Of a stretch of DNA of 64,000 nt, positions 12,031 to 23,796 are shown piece after piece. The notes below the pieces were generated by a model. That model saw only the letters and a program-made list of their open reading frames with translations. It was not told where the DNA came from and made no database searches. The position numbers and the translations under genes were made by a program. Position 1 is the stretch's first letter, and each line of letters opens with the position of its first letter. Source of the stretch: Hexactinellida sp. DTS-2022 (taxonomy: Eukaryota > Porifera > Hexactinellida); assembly GCA_028753945.1 (NCBI GenBank), contig JAPNXP010000009.1, positions 4,216,001-4,280,000 on the forward strand. The letters run 5' to 3'.

Positions 12031-12145
12031 CAATTAATATATTTAAAAGTATTCGAAAATTCGGACAATTTGAAGTCAATCATGTGAAAGTTACACCACA
12101 GCAAAACTATAAAACCGCAAGGGTCAAATAATTATATTTTTCGGG

Positions 12146-12245
12146 TATACAGTCAACTCCGCTTAATAGAGCCACCGTTAATCGGTTCGCAAGAGTTTAT
12201 AGAATGTGACTTTGAAGAGTTTGAATCACATGAGCTAAGTACGTA
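12146..12245. mobile_element. pogo-type MITE end fragment
   Basis: tacagtcaactccgcttaa followed by tagagccaccgttaatcgg matches the terminal repeat of the element at 23272-23456. Only one end is recognisable; the partner end is not found. Confidence 0.6.
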
Positions 12246-12560
12246 CATCAAATAATCACAAGCCGTGAAATACGAAATAAAAGGAGAGAGTACTCAATTA
12301 AAAACTGGTACTATGGTTGGTTTTAAGTCCCATGAGATTTGAGAACACCAATCATCCATGGATCAATATCCATATATGATTAATTACATTTCAATTTATG
12401 GTTATTTTTACGAAATTAATTTCTTTGTACCATAAATATTTTCGAAAAAAGCACCTTCGTTTAACAGTGTTGACATATGATCGTGATACTGCATTATTTT
12501 ATCATTTGTCTTTAGCTAATTTGAGATCCTGTTTTACACTCATAATGATAATCTACTTTA
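12246..12560. other. Gene-free spacer
   Basis: AT-rich; nothing is recognised before the THAP-like fragment. Confidence 0.4.
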
Positions 12561-12565
12561 TACTT

Positions 12566-13784
12566 CATGATGACATTGAAGACTTAAAAAGTATTTATGT
12601 GTGCTTAAATCACATTAACACTACAAATATTGCCACGGTTGAAAGAGTTATGCAAGCTGACGGATATTTTACGTGAGACAATACGCGCGAGACCAATACT
12701 TTGTCAAAGTGCTGTGCTGTCCATCTTATCTGGTTGTCCTAGGTATCTTTTTTCGGTGCAATTATCAAGACCCACTCGAATTATCAGGGAAACAAAGGAC
12801 GAATAAAATTTTGTAAGGGTTACCTGATAAAGCTCAGAACAACAAGCACATGATAATGATAAATTTACTGTACACAATTTCCAAACATTAGTTATAGATA
12901 TGTCCTCTCTGGTATGGTATTCTGACTGCAATCTCCACATCATAATGCCAAAATTCCAAGATCATGCTCTTAACATTGAGATACGTTTATTAAAAAGCAA
13001 AATCTTGGTGTAATAGGATTTCAGGACAATTCTGAAATTGCTCTGTCACTATACAGATGATTACTGATACAAGTCAAATTGAGCTTCCTTTAAAATAAAT
13101 TGAATCTTATTTTACCCCCGATTCACTTTAACGGAACTAGATACATTTGAACATCATGTTAAAGCAGCTTCCAACTACCTTTGTATCCCAATTTATAAAC
13201 TAAATTCACAACTATCAGAGCTTCGACAAAAATTATCTTCATTTTTAGCAAGTCTCCACTTCCAAATTGATAATGTTCTTGTGCATAAAAACGGAAGAAA
13301 GTATAATGGTATTATACAAGTTCTGGCTCTCAAATCACATATTATGTCTCCTTCATGTTATAGATAATTTAAATCATGAGACTGTCACCCTGCAGCATCT
13401 TAAAACATTGCAACACTCTACCCCAAAATCGGTTTAGAAAGTGAATTACATCATTCCTAAGCAATTAACCGCGGACTTTTTTTCGGACGTTAATTTTGCA
13501 TATGGATGAAATACATGTCAACTCCACTGTAGCCTATACAAGAGCAAGAATTGTAGGATATTATTCAGAGATTAATCAGCCTAAGAAGACTGTTTGTGCA
13601 ATAATGGCTTCAAGTCTATACAGAAGTGGTCTCAAGTTGTTCGTCAATTGCCCTGCTCTTCAAATTCGGCTGATGATTTATTAAAAGTGGTCAGTACAGT
13701 GGCACACCTCCTGGAACTAGGAAATATTTTTACCATCTTATAGAATATCCAAACGTAGTCTATCTGATAGAGCATTGCCCAATA
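12566..13784 (+). pseudogene. P-element/THAP9-like transposase remnant, copy 1
   Basis: The start resembles the end of a THAP domain: LKSIYVC, then VERVMQADGYF (12585-12675), closely matching 34185-34265. After a gap comes ALKSHIMSPSCYR (13325-13362), the P-type segment before the catalytic region. Then follow MDEIHVNSTVAYTRARIVGY (13501-13560) and SSLYRSGLKLFVNCP (13610-13655), and ADDLLKVVSTVAHLLELGN (13667-13724). The order is that of P-element transposases, which cut DNA through an RNase H-like core with GTP as cofactor. It is broken by stops and deletions. Confidence 0.6.
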
Positions 13785-14458
13785 TCTAGGGTTGCAGTTA
13801 ATTTTCTCGAAACAATACTGCTTCTTGGAATAATAGTACTTCGACTCGTCTTAACGACAACTAATTTCAATTGGAATTTATTCATTGAAAAACCACAATT
13901 ATTATTTGATTATAGTGTTAAATACAAACAGAGCACAGTGGGTTATTTTGACCATACACAGGAAGTAGCATTTAAAGTCAGATAGGCCTATTAAATGTAT
14001 TATTTACATAAAGGTTATTCTAGCTGGGACTCGATAGACGTTCTAAAAAATGCGGACGGCTTCGCATGTTAAGTTATGACGTCATCTGATCTAAAATATC
14101 CATAGTTTTGAGCAATATTTTGTTCATATATGCTTTTAGAATAATTTAATCGTAAGAGAAGTGCCACTCTAGTTACTCTGAGTACAGGCACGATTTAATT
14201 AGTGTAAATGCAATTTATAAATCATAATATTTTTCTAAATACATAACTAATTTATAAAAGTAATATATTCTAAAAGTTTCTATTCAACATTTTATTTGGA
14301 TTTTATAAACATTGCAAAATATTAAATGTATGATGTTCAAAGGAAGCAATCGAAGCGTGAAAAAATTAATTCGACGATACAGAGAACCTTAATCAATAAA
14401 AAATTCATTCCCTTAAAATATTATGGATATATTCACTCGACTAAAGACCTATAGTGAC
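13785..14458. repeat. Gene-free; holds a repeat shared in inverse orientation with 18970-19110
   Basis: The segment 13795-13930 (agttaattttctcgaaaca, gaataatagtact, cgacaactaatttcaattgg) is the reverse complement of 18975-19115. Boundaries are not clear. The rest is AT-rich with nothing recognised. Confidence 0.55.
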
Positions 14459-14466
14459 CCGATACC

Positions 14467-14966
14467 CAGTTGCAGCTCCAGGATTTTTAATCAGGCGGGG
14501 CTCTGGGGGGCAGGGAGATTTCAGGGGGGCACAATTCATAAATATTTTTAATGCTCCATTACAAGACTATAGTATAAAGTTTAAGAAATCCATCAAATTT
14601 ATAGTAATAAAGGAGCTACAGCAGAAAATGGAATTGTCGATTAGTACAGCGGGGAAGGCATTTAGGAATACTTGAAAATTTAATAATTAGAATAAATAAA
14701 AATTATTTGCCATTTTTTAATGAATTAAATAACTCAGATATCTAATTAGTGTTCACGAAATGAAAACAAATTAATTCCAATTATTATGTACTATATGCTT
14801 TCATATTTCAAATATTCATTCTAATTCAAAGGTACAGGGACAACATAAATGTAATTTCTATAATACAACCTCGTACAGAGGTTGTAATATCTTTATGAGG
14901 ATGATATTCTATTGTAGCTCCGGGGGGGCTCGAGCCCCCTCTTGCCCCCCAGTAGCGCCGCCACTG
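14467..14966. mobile_element. hAT MITE, CAGTGGCGGCGC family, copy A
   Basis: The right end AGTAGCGCCGCCACTG is intact; the left end reads CAGTTGCAGCTCCAGG, a mutated form of CAGTGGCGGCGCCAGG. The 8-bp duplication ccgatacc is exact at 14459-14466 and 14967-14974. It is nearly identical along most of its length to the copy at 27276-27842, apart from the G-rich segment near the right end. Confidence 0.9.
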
Positions 14967-15173
14967 CCGATACCTTAAAGATATCGTCAAATTTTGCCCT
15001 GACCGTATTGCCCACGTTGAGAAACACTGAGTTAAAGCCTACACTATGCTGATAACAAATCCACAATAAAAATTGATTTCGAATAATATTTGTAAAACAA
15101 TTAACTTGCAACAATTAAACCACAGAAGATTAAGCCCTGATCCAGCTTTATTTATTCAATAGATATACTAGTG

Positions 15174-15377
15174 CAGGGGTCGGCAACCCTAGGCACGCGT
15201 GCCATTCTTGGCACGCGAAGTATTTTCAATGGCACGCCAAGTAATTTACTAAACATTTTCTGCGGTGACCATATTATGTTTTCTCTAAAAATAAATTATA
15301 TTTGGCACGCAAGGTCATAAATATGTTGAAATTAAAGGTAAACTGGCACACATCATTCAAAAGGTTGCCGGTCCCTG
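15174..15377. mobile_element. hAT MITE with CAGGGGTCGGCAACC ends
   Basis: The left end is CAGGGGTCGGCAACC and the right end is GGTTGCCGGTCCCTG. The exact 8-bp duplication tactagtg flanks it (15166-15173, 15378-15385). It is 204 bp with repeated ggcacgc motifs and no coding capacity. Confidence 0.9.
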
Positions 15378-15385
15378 TACTAGTG

Positions 15386-15968
15386 TATAAGAGAATGCTG
15401 TAAAACTCTCAAATTTTTGAAAGGCTATGAATTATTAGTCCTGAAAGTGAGACCTAGACTATGACTCATGGTTATTTTGCATGTTCTTTTTATTCAAAAT
15501 CTTACAACTATTCTTTTGATGTTTGAAACGTTATTTAGAGCTTTCTCTTATCTACTATTATGTACTAAACAATGCTAGAATACATAAAACATCTAATACT
15601 TGATGGGAATTTTTGTAGGCTTGGGAAGTGGCATGGCTTTGATTCAAAATTATGTCTAAATTAGTACATTTATATGGAGAAGAATGTACTTCCGGTGTTG
15701 ATATTTCCAAAATTATACGGAATATTTGAATGAAACTTTCAGTGAATACTCTAATTATATAGAGCTTGCTAAATAAGCAATAAAACAATAAAAGTTGTAC
15801 ACTTTGGATTTTTGTATAGAGAGTATGGGTCGAGCACGACGCTGTTTGTATACTTTGAATATATATGGACCACGTCTCCGGATATGCAATTATTGACCTT
15901 TCTTAGATAATATAACTGGGCTAAAATTATTCTGCCCTTTGCAAATAGCAATTAGAATTTAGAACATT
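15386..15968. other. Gene-free spacer
   Basis: AT-rich, no recognised repeat or coding region. Confidence 0.4.
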
Positions 15969-15976
15969 GTTTAAAG

Positions 15977-16151
15977 CAGTGGTCGGCAACTTGGTTTCTC
16001 GGTGGCCCACTTTACAAGAACAAAATGTTATGTGGCCCAGATTTAATTAAATGAGTAGTGTTTTTGTTTTACGGAACACAATATAAACAGGACAGAAGTT
16101 TCATGAGGTCCATACAAAATAGACTCGCGGCCCACTGGTTGCAGATCACTG
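15977..16151. mobile_element. hAT MITE with CAGTGGTCGGCAAC ends
   Basis: The ends are CAGTGGTCGGCAACTTGG and GTTGCAGATCACTG, flanked by an exact 8-bp duplication gtttaaag (15969-15976, 16152-16159). It is 175 bp and non-coding. The shared GGTCGGCAAC core relates it loosely to 15174-15377. Confidence 0.9.
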
Positions 16152-16159
16152 GTTTAAAG

Positions 16160-16439
16160 GCATATTATTGGCTAGTGCAAATATAATAAAAATATTGTAA
16201 TATCTCATGAGAACTCACGCAATATTCTTGAATGTAATTTGAAACCATAAAAACATCACAATTTATATTGTATGAATTCCTTTGTAAATTGAATAGTATT
16301 ACGTTACATTCTTAGAATTCAATGTTAGAAATAGATTTTCCTAGGTTTAAGACTATGTCTACAACGATGGGAACGTTTTTAAATAAATTTGAGAACTATG
16401 GGAAAGTTTTCAAACCTAATTCCTGTGGTTAACCCACTG
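16160..16439. other. Gene-free spacer
   Basis: AT-rich, nothing recognised. Confidence 0.4.
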
Positions 16440-16449
16440 TGATACATTA

Positions 16450-16722
16450 GCCCCCGACATTAAATGCCGTTTCTCAGAGTTCGCTGTGTATGTCTTGGTA
16501 ACGGCATAAATTTTCAACCCATCATTATTCCCAACAGACGAAACAGCTCTTCTTGAGTATGGCAACAAGGAACTGAACTATTTAGTTCTTTATTATGGAA
16601 GGGAAGCTCGAGCAGAATTTGATGGTGCAACATGTATATCTCCTCCTCTCATGGAAAGTAATGAGATCTTGTCCGAGTGGAGAGTTTTCAAAAGGGCCCA
16701 CTCTAAGATAACAACGTTATAG
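16450..16722 (+). pseudogene. hAT transposase fragment (pre-dimerisation region)
   Basis: From 16534 an open frame reads PTDETALLEYGNKELNYLVL and later NEILSEWRVFKRAHSK, ending at a stop at about 16722. The sequence just upstream resembles RF-x-n-IFNP. This is the arrangement that precedes the C-terminal dimerisation domain in ZNF862/KIAA1586-type hAT transposases. Neither the catalytic core nor the dimerisation domain is found nearby, so it is an isolated fragment. Confidence 0.5.
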
Positions 16723-18190
16723 GAAATCAAAGTACAAGTGGAGTTGGGTGACGGATATGCTGATCAATTGCTGAGATGTTCAAGTTGTTAAATATGAACT
16801 ATCGTTTAGCTAAATGAAGCTCGTGAAGACAAGACTTAGAAGTATACGTAATGATAGTAACTTGGCCAGTTTGATGCGTTTTGCAATTGAGGGACCTGAA
16901 GTATTGCATATAGACTTTAATGAGATTCTTGATGTTTTCAAGGAGCAGAAGAACAGAATAAAGTTGTAGATCATTATTATTGTATTGTACTAAGTTTAGA
17001 CCAGGATAGCTATTGAAACTGATACTACATCTTAATAATAACATCATACTATCTAAATTTATGGGGTAGGGTAAATCAAGGCTGGGGGAAATCACGGTGC
17101 GCCGCCCCTCTCCCCCCTGTATGAAACCCTGGATGAATTTTAAGAACAACTTGAGAATAATGGTGTACGCTTCACCTTTCTCAAGCTAATTTCAAAACTG
17201 GAAAGACGGTCGGCGATGTCTTCAAGGAAAACATTGAAAATTCAGTCCACAAACATTCACCAGTTTTCTGAATAATGTCTTACCTTGATATAAATCGTAA
17301 TCATCTACACAGGACTGTGGTTTTGATTATGTGATCAGATCAATATTGCAAAATGATCCGATCGAACACCACTTGGGGATGTATCGCATGATGTCTGAGG
17401 TACAAATATCACATCCGTATTAACAAATACTGGAGAGTCAAACTATCCAGGTATGCTTAAGCGTGACCTTCGTTATAAAAGTCCTTACTACTGAGTAGAT
17501 TTTGCTGGACCATGGATTACTAAAGGCCATTGATAATTAGATGACATATCTTTTTCTCAATTGCTCGTAATGACAGACCTGAGAAATGCATTATAATTAT
17601 ATAGGAAGTTAGTAACATGATATATACAATTGGAGTTGAACGGGGGGTTACTCGATTGGATAGGCACACAATTGAGAAACACATTCCTGATGCATTCCAG
17701 CGTTGCTAAGGAAAAATTGATCCAAATAGGGTCATGTGATGTATCAAATTGATGGAAATTTTACGCTGAGTACAAATATGGTGACTATAAGTCGATTTGA
17801 TTTGAATTGAGAAAGTTAGTCAATGAATTGTCAGCGATTTACTATGAAAAGACGATAATGCCACCCGCATAAATTTTTCCCCAGACGGATTTTAGCGGAT
17901 TTTGGATATATTATTCTATGAAAAATGCACTTCTAGTGATTCTAAAAAACGCTTTGTATAATTTTCTAGGTATGACCCATTTTTTGGATTTCAACGACCA
18001 GATTATACCTGATAATTGGTTAGTATGGCATCGGATAACCATAATACTAGGTTAATTCAACCCAACACGGTTGATAGGACTGTTTCTGGCGATTTATATC
18101 TGGAAGTAAATAATTTTATCTGTATCTTCCTGGTTCCATGGAAAAAGTATTCTTCTTTCGGTAATTTCAATTAATAATATTCGACAAATT
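16723..18190. other. Gene-free stretch with an isolated transposon-end-like motif
   Basis: ctgtatgaaaccctg at 17117-17131 looks like a CAGGGTTTCATACAG terminal repeat similar to the end at 54204-54216, but no left partner is found. The segment 17461-17485 (gtgaccttcgttataaaag) recurs at 62042-62062. Nothing coding is recognised. Confidence 0.4.
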
Positions 18191-18194
18191 GAAT

Positions 18195-18760
18195 CTAGTA
18201 TACTGCATGAAATCTCCTGAAAATCTGATTTAGTCATTACTCACATTCATACCATATTCCTCTTGCCAAAAACATATAAACAATGTTGTTGATGCTTTAC
18301 CGCGTATCGATGGACCTACATACAATTCTTCAGATTTAGCTAAATTCTATTTATCCTCTGTCAATTATGTAATACATTTATTCCCAAAACAGGCGAAGAT
18401 ACAATATAAACACACAAATTATGTCCATTAAGACACATCTCATTAATTATTTATCTTTTAATATTTATCTTCAGGGTTTAGAATGTATTACTCTACCACA
18501 TGTACCTACATTAGATAAGTTGTATTCTTCCTTCGGTCTTGAAAATTAATTTTGCACATAACTCACCCAAGCTACATCTTGCATTAGTTCCGAGGAAAAT
18601 ATGTAATCATTCATTCAAATGGATGAAATCCATGTTAAATCTGAAATTGATTATAAGGGGGGAGGGGGCGGATTTGCACCAAAATTGAACCCTGAGGATC
18701 CGACGAGAACTACATTTACAGACAACTTCAGACCAACAAGGTGACAGTCTTATTAAATGG
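18195..18760 (+). pseudogene. P-element/THAP9-like transposase remnant, copy 2
   Basis: TLPHVPTLDKLYSSFGLEN (18492-18549) followed by IQMDEIHVKSEIDYKG (18615-18662) reproduces a segment also seen in copy 1, better preserved here. Upstream of 18480 the frame is not clear and an intron or decay is possible. A run of G at 18655-18672 follows the conserved part. Stops at 18547 and about 18608 kill the frame. Confidence 0.55.
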
Positions 18761-18769
18761 AGATATTAA

Positions 18770-19696
18770 AATATATAAAATAAAACTTATGTATAAAGTT
18801 GACAGAGCGCGACAGATGAAGTTCTCATTGTTCGAAGTTGTGATAATGCAGTAATGTTTTCCCAAAAAATATCGAAGGTACAATGAAAATATAGGTCAGA
18901 TACTGAGCTATTCTTTTATATCGGAAACATTCCTACAAATGTTACTAATTATACAGCCTTGAAATCTTTCAATAACATGCTCTGTTTACATTTAACACTA
19001 TGATCTTATCAAAAAATAATTGTGGTTTTCAATCAATATATTCCAATTGAAATTAGTTGTCGTTAAGACTATTATTCCAAGAAGCAGTATTGTTTTGAGA
19101 AAATTAACTGCAAACTTAGCACAGTGGGCATTTTCAGGGGTGTAAGTGTAAATAGGATAACTATGCTAGATAGACTCCAATGAAGTATTATTGACATATA
19201 GGTTATCGGTTGCTGCAAACTGAATGGCATCACCAAAAATGATGTACGTAGTCTCCTAAACGTAGTTCTATACAATTCATGTTAATTCTGTCATAAATTA
19301 TATTTTAGGTTTGTTAACAAAATTTCATTGTTCACCCATGATTTTGATTATATTTCTTGAACAAGTTATTATTTTTTCAAAAATCCTGAAATATATATGG
19401 TTCAAAGTTATTAAGTGACCCATGTCGCGACTTTTCGCGCATTTAGAAACTTTATCATAAGAATATTACATCACTTATGTTTTAGAGCTAGTAGAACCCA
19501 GTTTGGCAATATTGTTGACATCTCAGTATGAAAAGTATGTTTCTACTAATTTGCCGACAGTTCAGCCCCCTGCTAAATTTTAATTCATCAAATTTACATC
19601 GAATTGTCTGAGATTAGTCAGATCCTAATTCATCGAAATCCATAAACTCACTGGATTCGAGATAAGAAAGTCAACGCTTCTTTATTATTCTTAGTA
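18770..19696. repeat. Gene-free; dispersed-repeat copies
   Basis: 18975-19115 is the inverse of 13795-13930. The segment 19185-19380 (attattgacatataggttat, gaatggcat, tttgttaaca) is a diverged copy of the repeat at 54975-55562. No coding region is recognised. Confidence 0.5.
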
Positions 19697-20056
19697 AGGC
19701 CGTATAAAATAAATTACTTGTTTATCATCCCCGCCCGCCCCAATTTTTACTTTCCGTCCGGATCTATTTTATTATTTTCTTATGAACATAATCGTAGAAA
19801 TATAAGCAATAAACTTGTGTAAAGTACCTACAATGCATAAATTTTAAATAAGTCCTATATTTTAGAGCATTAATTTAATTATTTGGGCATTGTCATGTTA
19901 TTTTCTAATTTAATTAAATATTTAGATTTATTTTTTGGCATAGGGTGATGTTATTTGCATATTAATGGGCATAAAAAATAAAGATAAAATCCCGTCCGCC
20001 GTCCCAATTTTCTCGAAAAATATGGATGATAAACAATTAATTTATTTTATGTGGCC
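19697..20056. mobile_element. MITE with AGGCC...TAAAATAAATTA inverted repeats
   Basis: The left AGGCCGTATAAAATAAATTA and continuing ttgtttatcatcc are mirrored at the right by ggatgataaacaa and TAATTTATTTTATGTGGCCT. The arms are about 34 bp with few mismatches. Inside, two cccgtccgcc-type patches also face each other. A target duplication is not obvious, so the superfamily is unknown. Confidence 0.65.
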
Positions 20057-20633
20057 TAACATTTAATTATATAAAGTGACTTCGTCATTAGGAATAGAAA
20101 ACATACTGTGCAGCCTTGTGCAGGCCTGGAAACAAGTTTGTTTCGAGGTAATTGTTAAGCCTGTCTAATAAATAACTAAATTTGCTGGCCACGACCGGCC
20201 ACATTTACTTCTTAGATAAAATGTAATGTAAATATTCAAAAAATGGTGTCCGAATCGATATTATTCAAAAATATTTAGTGAAAAATTATAATTGTTGAGA
20301 AATGAATAAATATGATTAATAACGTTGTTGATATGCATGGTGTATATCCTGTAAATCCCTAATTATATTTGAAGGCATAAGAGAATATTCAACATTTGAA
20401 GTGTGTGTGGTTATAAGAAACCTCAAATAATCAAATTCCAGAGGAATATATTATAATCTTGAATTCATAACATCACGATAAATAATAATTCAACAGTTTT
20501 GAAACAAGCATTCCTATGTTTCAAACAATACTGAATTTAATGGTAACAAAGAATAGTAGATCTGTTTCCATGGAAATTCAACCTATTTCCAGAATATTTC
20601 ACACTGTGATTAGGTATTAGACAATGCTCTATC
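20057..20633. other. Gene-free spacer
   Basis: AT-rich; nothing recognised. Confidence 0.4.
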
Positions 20634-23233
20634 CAGTGGCGGCGCTAGCATGGGGCTGCATGCGCCCAACTTGCCATTCTGGGATGGGGCCCCCATCTCG
20701 AGATTTTTCCTGGATGGGTATGTATGGTTTCCCATCCTGAGAATTTCTAGGATGGAGGAAACCTGCGTTACTTACAAAGTCAATACAAATTATTGTAAAA
20801 CAAATATTATTCCAATAGTATTTATGGATTCATATAGTCATTGATGGATGTAGTCATGTTCGGTCCAGTATTTACTTGTCTGTTCTGGAGCCCCGAAGAG
20901 ATAGCGCCTGGCCGTCGATCTGATAATGAAGGTGTCCACTGCTTTTTGCATGTTGATGGTATTGCACATGGCCTTGCGAATGTGCAGAGTCGCGCAGTGG
21001 TTCAGTTTCGCCTCGGTCATGGTAGTGCGAAGATACGTCTTAATCCGCTTGAATGCGGAGAAAGAACGTTCTGGACTGCACGTGGTCGCCGGAGCCACGA
21101 AGTAGATGCGAAGCATTGTGTGAGCATCCTTCGTCATTACAGCTAGCGCATTGTTGGAACCATAGACAACGGCGAGACTTTCGACTGACAGCTTGGCCAT
21201 GTCCATGCAAGCGATGGCCGCCATTTTGTGCAATGTCGTGATCTGATAACCAAATATGTCTCTGGTGAGGCCATCCGAGAGGTCGTCCTTGCAACGCTCA
21301 AAATGGCACTCACCGCTGCGGTCGCCCCAGGTGTGCACAACGCCTCTTCAATTTCCTGCAATATAGTCAATTCTTCACCGGGGTACCGCACGAGAATGCT
21401 CTGCAGAGCTTTATTGTGGAACTCCTCGTATAGATTTTATATGCAGCAACTATCACACTGGCATCGACCTCCAATTCGACTGTCTGCCCACGGCGTCGCG
21501 TCACTGCATGGCCTCTCAGGACCGCGGGTTGCTCAATCGGTAACTCTATTGTCTTTGCTACACAAGCATCGAAAAAAGACACTGCGAACTCGTGAGAGTT
21601 TTTCATTGATCCGTCGTACGCGCTGCACATACATTTTATGACTCTGGATCTTCGTATGCACTGCATTGGTTACGAGGTAGAGGGAATCCAACAACCGAAG
21701 ACTATAGTATATACGGAACTTGTTCATAGCCGCATGGACTGTAGTTTAATTAGTTTGATCAGCCAGCCAGTCGATGATCTCACCGTACTGCTCTAGGAAC
21801 GAGATAGCTGGTCCGCGATTGTCCAACGAGTAGGACACAGAGGTCTGAGGCCAGCAAATATGTGTCCTTCCCTCTCCTCGTTGAAGTGGTCCATAAAGCT
21901 TTTGAAGGAGGCCCTACGACGCGGAGACCACAAAATATGATCGACAGTCTGCTCCAAAGATTATATAGCATCGATCAGCCATTCATGGGCTGAACTTGCG
22001 TCCTTGACTTTCAGGTTGAGGTTGTGACCACTACAGTAACTGAACGTGGCTAGGGAGTATTCAACCAGGATTTTGTCTTTACCCCGCCCCGTGCGCCACC
22101 GCATATTCGATGCGCCATCATACCCCTGAGCCCTACAGTTCTTCATAGACAACCCGTGAGAAGCCACAAGATTCTTGAGTGTAGTAGATTAGTCTCTGCC
22201 GAAGTATCCGTAAGAGTTTCGAAACACAGCCACTCCTCGTGTACTAGATCATCCGTCACATACCTTATGCATAGACTAAGCTGCTCCATGACACCCTTAT
22301 CAGTATACTCATCCGCCATGATTCCAAAGAACCTGGACTGCTTAACTTCCTTCAGAGTTCGGTCTGTGATATCCTGCGCCAGAATGGATAAAATTTCATT
22401 CTCCGATCTCCAAGCTGCAGTAGTCGTTCCTGACCGTGGAGTTAATGTAGTCGTCAAGCTTGCTATCCCGAAAACGCATGAGGTCCACAAGTCGTGTGAA
22501 ATTTCCGTCGTTGTGGCTGTGGCCGCGGAGAGGTAGACCTTGTTCTCCCAAGAAGCGTACACAATCGAAAATCAACTCGATAGACTTCCTCTTATTGTGC
22601 TGCGCATTCTGCTTCTGACTTGTGATGTATGCCTCAGTCATGGCTTTGGTCTGGAATGTCTGCCATGCCATCATACACCTCTTATGCGCATCTCCCTTTG
22701 CGTGCTTGTCAAGAGCTTGAACTCCAACTCTGTAGTAGCTCCAACCAGTTGTTACAAGCTTATTGCCAATGATTCTGCTTTTGTCAACGAAACCCGGGAT
22801 CATATTGTTCTCTGTAGCCCACATGCATGGAACGCACCGAAAGTCACGAGTTTCGGAACGGGGCTCGAGCCAAGGACGTGTCAAAGCACAGACGCTGTGG
22901 TTAGTGGCGGAACGGTCGACAATCATACTCGACGATTCCACTAGCACTACATATGGGACAGCAACGTTTCCTTGAGCAGAGGACAGTGTCTGCTGCTGAT
23001 GATCTACGTACCCAGGCGCCTGAGCAGAGCTTACAATATACGGCTTCTTGGGAAGAGTGTAGCGATTGAAGGTGTCACACCGGAGAGCTTGTTTTTCTGT
23101 GAATGAGGTGCGTCAGATATTGAACAATACTAATGGCATGAGAGTCCGATATATCATAAATGAATTTACAATGAAAATTAGCTCAAATCAAGTGAGTCCC
23201 CATCCCGACATTTTGGAAACTTGGGCGCCACTG
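20634..23233 (-). mobile_element. hAT element, autonomous-type, with CAGTGGCG ends
   Basis: The left end begins CAGTGGCGGCGC and the right end closes GGGCGCCACTG. Inside the ends, cgcccaacttgcca...gggatgggg faces ccccatccc...aaacttgggcg, so the inverted repeat is about 40 bp with a short left-arm insertion. At 2.6 kb with a hAT transposase on the minus strand it is a plausible source for MITEs with the same end (14467, 27276, 30315). No matching 8-bp duplication is visible at this copy. Confidence 0.75.
20838..22975 (-). pseudogene. hAT transposase (TTF zinc finger, DUF4371, dimerisation), decayed
   Basis: On the minus strand, an N-terminal TTF-type zinc-finger region (FRCVPCMW ... AKGDAHKRC, 22640-22860) is followed by a DUF4371-like stretch with GLPLRGH. 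The catalytic segment reads FFGIMADEYTDKG then MEQLSLCIRYV (about 22250-22345). QGYDGASNM (22088-22114) marks the next conserved block. The C-terminal dimerisation domain reads SPERSFSAFKRIKTYLR (about 21020-21075). At least four frame changes separate these pieces. The family cuts out its element and leaves 8-bp target duplications. Confidence 0.8.
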
Positions 23234-23271
23234 GGCTGAGATTATAGTAAATATGTAAAATTTTCATTATA

Positions 23272-23456
23272 CAGTCGACTCCGCTTAATAGAGCCACCTC
23301 GGGACCAGGTTGTTTTGACCCGATTAAGCGGAGAAACCGATTAACCGAAAATATTGTAAACCAAACTGTAATTCTGTTCTATAAATCCTGTGAAATTTTG
23401 ACCCGATTAAGCGGAGAAACCGATTAACCGGTGGCTCTATTAAGCGGAGTTGACTG
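23272..23456. mobile_element. pogo-type MITE, complete
   Basis: The ends are CAGTCGACTCCGCTTAATAG and its mirror taagcggagttgactg, flanked by TA on both sides (23270-23271, 23457-23458). It is 185 bp. Internal gattaagcggagaaaccga is repeated in tandem around 23322 and 23404. Fragments of the family lie at 8611-8710, 12146-12245 and about 24990-25060. Confidence 0.85.
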
Positions 23457-23796
23457 TATCTCTACTTTACTTTTACATTTTGAAATAGTGAAGACTGAAG
23501 AGTATTCTAAAAATAACTAAAGTAATGAAGAATAAAAATTTAAAGATCTGCCAAATATATCTGACTAAAAAGCTTGCGATAATCTCATCTGAAGAGGATA
23601 ACTTTGAACAGGTAAGAAAACTTGGGGTAATCTGAGTTGAGTAATTTTATCTGCCTATTCGGGGCGCTTATTCGGAGAAAAAATAGTTATGCGAAACAAT
23701 TTAATATAATAGCATATTTTCTATAGCAAGTTTGTGTTAGCTCCATTAAGAAAATAATCAGCTCTGGCTAGCCCCATTCGTTAAAGTACGGTAACG

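Larger units (their letters stand above)
8711..12145 (+). mobile_element. Ty3/gypsy LTR retrotransposon, 5'-truncated, with LTR and trailing PBS-like site
   Basis: The remnant holds the end of reverse transcriptase, RNase H, integrase, a purine tract and one LTR. No gag, protease or left LTR is present. Unusually, the LTR (11262-12009) is followed by a primer-binding-like site and about 115 bp of possible leader, so the order is internal-LTR-leader. A pogo-type MITE fragment lies at each edge. Confidence 0.85.
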
